A stretch of 35,129 nt of DNA from Plakobranchus ocellatus (lineage: Eukaryota > Mollusca > Gastropoda > Plakobranchidae): the NCBI GenBank assembly GCA_019648995.1, contig BLXT01002372.1, positions 1,736,465-1,771,593 on the forward strand. Reading direction: 5' to 3'. The notes below the pieces were generated by a model. It was not told the DNA's origin, searched no databases, and saw nothing but the letters and a program-made list of their open reading frames with translations. Within the stretch, counting starts at the first letter, position 1; every line of letters begins with the position of its first letter. Of this stretch, positions 24,601-29,946 are shown in pieces. The position numbers were made by a program, and so were the translations under genes.

Positions 24601-27600
24601 AGCTCTGCTGCTTGCTTGTAGAGCCCGTATACTTTAGCCTTGGTGCAGTTTGTCGGCAGTAATTTTGCATTTGTTATCCAATGTCGAGGTGTTCTGCCTG
24701 GAAGTTCTATAGCATTTATTTCTGCATAATTCACAATAAAGTCAACAACCTTCCTAGTGTCCTCAAATTTCAAAGTATTGGGCGGGAGACGTTTTGTGCT
24801 CTTGTGAACTCTAGCTTCTACACCACATGCTTTGTAGTGTTTTATGAGAGACACAAGTTTACCTTGCCCAATGTTGTGAATGTAGGTAAAAAAAGTACGG
24901 CAGACACGATGGCCATGAAGTAAATAATCCGTTCTAGACGCTTTTCGCTCTGTTTGAACCTTTTTGCGAGACCTTCGTGTCAGTGGATCTAGGTGGATGC
25001 CACAGGAAATCTTTGCCAGGATTGTGATGTCCAGTTCTTTATCCGTGAGGGCAAGGTATTGCTGTCTAATGCTAGCAATCTCGTCGGGGTCAAAAGATTC
25101 ATGGCAAGGCACAGATTTGCACTCACAAGGAAATGAGGTTGAAGATGCTGTGGGGAGATCTAGCTGATGTGAATGGCTGGGATTGGAAGGCAGAGTTGGC
25201 TTAACTTTGACTCGTGTGAGTGGCACAATCTTTTCTGACAGATCTAGAACTGCTGCATCCAAGTTCAAGCTATCCAAGTCATCTGTAGATAAAAACAATC
25301 TTGTATTATGTTGGGCTTCATTTCTTTCACTGGTAGATCGCATGCTAGTGAAGTGGGTGTGCATTTATTTTTGAAAATCTTAAATATTACAAGGGCTATT
25401 TTGTTTTCCATTATGCTTAAATTTTAAAGTTAAAAAAAAAAAAACAACAAGAAATTACAACTCTATATTTTGAATCTAAACGAAATTTAGCTACCTGTGA
25501 GAAGGCCTATAAAAAATTTTTAAAGCAGGAAGCAAGGTAAATTATTATTACTCAACACTTTTATGATTAAAATTAATATTGATAATCTTTTCAAATTTAA
25601 AGAGGTACATTAAATTTATTATATCAAGTCTGTATCTCTTCCGACTATAATAATATTCTAGATATTGATGTACAATGCACCTGCTGTTCTAACCTAACCA
25701 GGTTCAGATCTAGATCTAGGGCTGTTGGTATGACTAGTAATTCGAAACCTAAACGAATGAAAAATTTCTTGTAAAGACTTTAATAACCTAGAATTTTGAG
25801 ATCGTGTGAAGATTCTAATTTTTGTTTTGACATTTTTTTCTGGGACCTTGCTAACAGTGTAGATCTAGATCTAGAATCTAGAGGGTACACGATCTAGAAA
25901 TCTCGATCCAGAACTTCGGCTAAACTAGATCTAAATCTAGTTATGATCTCATCTATGATTAAGTCTAGAACTTACCTTCAATTATATCATCTGAATCAGA
26001 AGACAATTCGCTATCAGAATCCTCTCTTGTTCCAAAATAGTTATCAAAAACTTCTTGATAAGCACTTGTATCGGTAGCATTTAGATTCAACAAACGAACG
26101 AGTGTCTCGACAGAGTCTTCTCCTCACATCGCCATTTTTGAAACTGGTGCGGTTTCAATGCAAAACAAGGGTTATGAAAATAAAATTTATCCTAAATTCT
26201 TATTTCAAGATATTTTACTCAGACACTTGATGTTTTTCAGTATAAAAATAAAAAATCAGTTATTTTGCGATGGTTAGCGGTCTTTTGCTACCAAATTTAA
26301 GCCAAAAATCGATAGCTAAACATAGAACTAATTTTGCTCTCCTCAAACAAAGGTATGGTGGAAATATAAATGCGCACTCTTTATAGCTTTTTCAAATCTT
26401 TGCGCACTACTTCTCATCTTTTAGTGGACATTCTGCCCGTTCCGATGGTATACAATACGTAGGGGTTATCTCAAAGGATTTTAACACTAAGATGGATTCA
26501 AACATCAAAATTTTTTAAGTCTGTGAAACTTAACATGCGGCTTTTTTTACCGCACTTGGCTTGAGTTGCAGATGGAGGTGGCCTCAGAAAATATTAAAAT
26601 TAAAATATTTCTGATGCGAATTCATTTATTTTTTTTGGTGCAGATAAAAAATCAAAAGTTCATGTATATTTCTGAATGAAAATCCCAAAATCGTTGAAAA
26701 TGATATTTTTATGTTTGAAACGCCCCCCTGCAAAAACAAGACCAGCGACATCCGGACGGTTTTCCCGAATCGCCACACATATACATACCTACTGTTCAAC
26801 AAAATAACGAAAATTTCATCAGAAAATGGCGTGCACATCTCATTCTTATCTCAAAATCCAGAGTTTTGCCATTTTGTGATAAAAATTAACAAAAAAAATT
26901 TGAACAGGTTGATTGTGTCCTATAGGTCAAGCTTTAGCGACACTTACTTTTCTTATGAATGGGTGTGGGGGTCTGTGTTCATATTGCTTATATATATTCT
27001 AGATGTGTTGGCTTTTTTTTTTTAATAGGCCATATTTTAGGGAGGTAATCATTTAGTAAAATTCATAGGCAAATTCAAAATCAGTGAACCAAAATTAAGA
27101 AAATTGTCATGACAGAAGATCTCAATTTTGATTTTTTTTTAAATTCGGGCCATTTTTTCTGTTAAAATATATTCATCTTTGGCTGATAATTTAAGTAAAA
27201 TTTATTACTGTTATATAAACACACAGTGTCTTAAAGTTTAAAGAGTAGGGCTTTGTGTGTGTGGATCTACACCAGGCAATAAAGGCTCAGCCCTGGATAC
27301 CAGTTTTGTGATAATTTTTGTCTACTTGCAGATGAAGAACTTAAAATTTGATTAGGCTTTTTTATCTTTAATAAGTGTCCTCAAAACGTTCAAAAATAAA
27401 AGGCCTGGGCTTAGAATTTCCCATCAAGTGTTTCCAGAAAGATTATACAGAGACATTTTGCTTTATATGATGAACAAGAAGATTTATGGACTAATTATTA
27501 AGTGAGAAAGAGAGTGAAACTAAATTCTGATGGCAATATTGAAATAAGTGACCCAGAATTAATCCAGTTACTGCAGCAGAATTTAAATTTCAACAGATAT

Positions 27601-29900
27601 AAATGGATTAGCAGCCATTTTGTTTTTCATAAACTATTAATATAGAGTCAATCTGCTAAACATTATGCTAAATAGATTGGAATGTATACATGTAGGAACA
27701 GAAGGAGGCACAACGATGGCCTAGTGCTTTGCACGGATCTAGACAGAGCCTGCTATAAACTATTAAGGCATTTTCTTTACTTTAGATAGAGCCTGCTATA
27801 AACTATTAAGGCATTTCCTCTACACTCCTCCTCCATGGAAAATGCACCTCGATGCAGTTTTTTTTTCTCCCGCAGTTGAAAATTCAGTTACATAAAAAGC
27901 TAATTTTTTTGTTCACTCGGTATCAGTTCCTGTCATTTTCAGTTTTTTATCTGATGCTTCAAATTTTTGCACATAATGATTTCAAAATCATTTTCAAAGA
28001 TAGGCATGGCTTGTAAATATTTTGAAAGACTTGTCTTATTTCATACACCAGAGCTTTGGATTTTGAAATATAGAGATTTTCTTACATCATAAGTCCCTTT
28101 CCTGTCCCTATATCCATAGTGCTTGGTATTTATGGCTAGCTTATGTGGATAAAGTTGTTTTTTTTATCTTTGTTTAGAGCTTGCTTGCTTTTCTAAGATT
28201 TGTTTTTTTATCAAGTTTTACCATTGCATTTAATCCTGGAATTTTATTGTAAAATTGGGAAAAGAGCGTTAACTTTTTTAATTCACTTTCACCATTGCTG
28301 TCCAATGTATCAGGTGTGGCAAGTGTCGCAGATACATGAAGTTTGTGCAGGCCAAACCCTCGCGTCTGTACTGTTCAACCTGTGATGAAACTTTCTCCTT
28401 ACCACAAAATGGCAACATTAAACTGTATAAGGAGCTGCGCTGTCCTTTGGATGAATTCGAATTAGTCTTGTGGACCACTGGTGCTAAAGGAAAGGTAAGA
28501 GCCAAGAAAATTGTTTTTTTTTTTTTTTTTTTTTTGAAACAATTGAAAGATAGAACTGTCATCTCAAATTTTTTCTTACTGTTCTCATGGCAACTTGATG
28601 CACACCAAGCTTTTTTGGCTTTTATATTCTTCTATAGGTCCTTTATTTTTTTTTTTATAAAGTTGAGACTTGAGGCATAAGAAGTATGTTTAAGTTCAAG
28701 AGGTTAAACTAGACTCTAGAACAATCAGCTATGATAAATCTGAAATTTCTGTTCTATTGAGATCAGTCTGATTGCTGATTGAGGCTATAGAAAACATCTG
28801 CAGAATGCTCAATAAAAATCATTTAGGAACTAGGTAGGTTTCACACTCGCTATTATTATGGTGAAAGTGAACAGATCTAAATCTTTGTATTTTCTTTCGT
28901 TTAAGATAGCAATACAGAAGATTTGTAATAAAAAGTAAATTGAAGACTTGAGAGGTCTAGCTTAGACTTATAAACCTATATCTCTTGATATGATCTGGGT
29001 TTTAAAATTGAACTGTACATCCAGATAACATGATTTTATGTTCAGATTACATGATTCAAGATCCAGATGGATATATCAAAGATGAAATGTGAATCTGAAT
29101 AGCGATAGAATATATTTCAAAAGCAGATGTACAACGTGCTATATATATTTAAATTGGACATTTTTCTTTTGCTTGAAAACAAGCATTTAAGACAGTAGAG
29201 AACCGATTAAAGGCTTAAGATATTAGCTTTTTGTTTCAGAATAGGGACATCAGTATGATTACATCTGTAAAACACATGTTTATTTGTTTTCATCATTTTG
29301 TCACATCAAACAGTGAATCAATCAAAGTATGCATGAAGCATAAGAAATAATAAACAAAGTGACAAATAAGAAACAAAGGCCTAATTTTTTTTTTCTTACA
29401 GACATATCCATTATGTCCTTTCTGCTACAACAATCCTCCATTTGGTGACATGCGCAAAGGTTTAGGTTGTAATGAGTGCACGCACCCAACATGCCAGCAT
29501 GCTTTCAGCCAAAACGGAGTTAGTGAGTGTGTTGAGTGTGAACAAGGCATTTTGGTGTTGGATCTGACCTCAGGGCCCAAATGGCGAATGGCCTGTAACA
29601 AGTAAGGCAATTGGAATTTTTTCCATGCATGTAACTCTGAAATTGCTTTCAACTTAGGTGTGTCAGTTTAGAATATGTCTCTAGACCACACCCAATTACC
29701 CAGTCATTCAAAATGACAATTAAGAACATGTTTTAAAAATGAAATTTATGAAATTTTCATTTTTTCTGGTGCTTAATAAGAAGTATCGAATTTATGTATC
29801 ATGTTGCATTTTAGATTTTTCTTCTGTAGGTTTAGTTATAAAAAGTCTCTACAGATAACAGAATTGCAAATTTTCGACCCACAGCTCATATGAATTTTTT

Positions 29901-29946
<46 letters not shown>

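Larger units (their letters stand above)
22967..26778 (-). mobile_element. 3.8-kb DNA transposon with DUF7869-like transposase gene
   Basis: Ends are imperfect inverted repeats: the first 30 bases of each end match at 23 positions (GTGTGG.GA....GGGAAAACC.TCC..ATG), and a second block (AAAAATAACATTTTGAG at 23001-23017 against its relative at 26694-26710) continues the match after an indel of about 30 bases. The flanks are ATAT on both sides (22963-22966 and 26779-26782), so the duplication is ATAT, or TA if the ends start one base further out. Inside lies one two-exon minus-strand gene with its own intron and an AATAAA signal. About 640 bases between the right end and the first exon would hold the promoter. 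The element lies antisense to TOP3B. A four-base AT-rich duplication recalls Sola elements, but I cannot assign a superfamily. Confidence 0.82.
22858..28313 (+). other. TOP3B intron carrying nested DNA transposons
   Basis: Intron of 5,456 bases, the longest measurable one. It contains the 3.8-kb transposon at 22967-26778, a diverged hAT-like copy from about 26783, and a 43-bp tandem duplication at 27740-27825. 27830-28313 shows nothing else. Confidence 0.9.

Noticed and set aside
23328-25374. Several plus-strand frames of 60-86 codons
   Set aside because: Shadows of the long minus-strand transposase exon.
26460-26480. TTATCTCAAA as the transposon's inverted end
   Set aside because: It matches the complement of the left-side TTTTGAGATAA but has no flanking duplication; the pair at 22967 and 26778 is far better.
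27703-27738. tRNA gene or SINE head
   Set aside because: Only about 30 bases resemble a tRNA 5' half; no B box or cloverleaf is seen.
28278-28680. Minus-strand frame and the extended plus-strand frame over a TOP3B exon
   Set aside because: The first is a shadow of the zinc-finger exon; the second runs past its donor into the intron.
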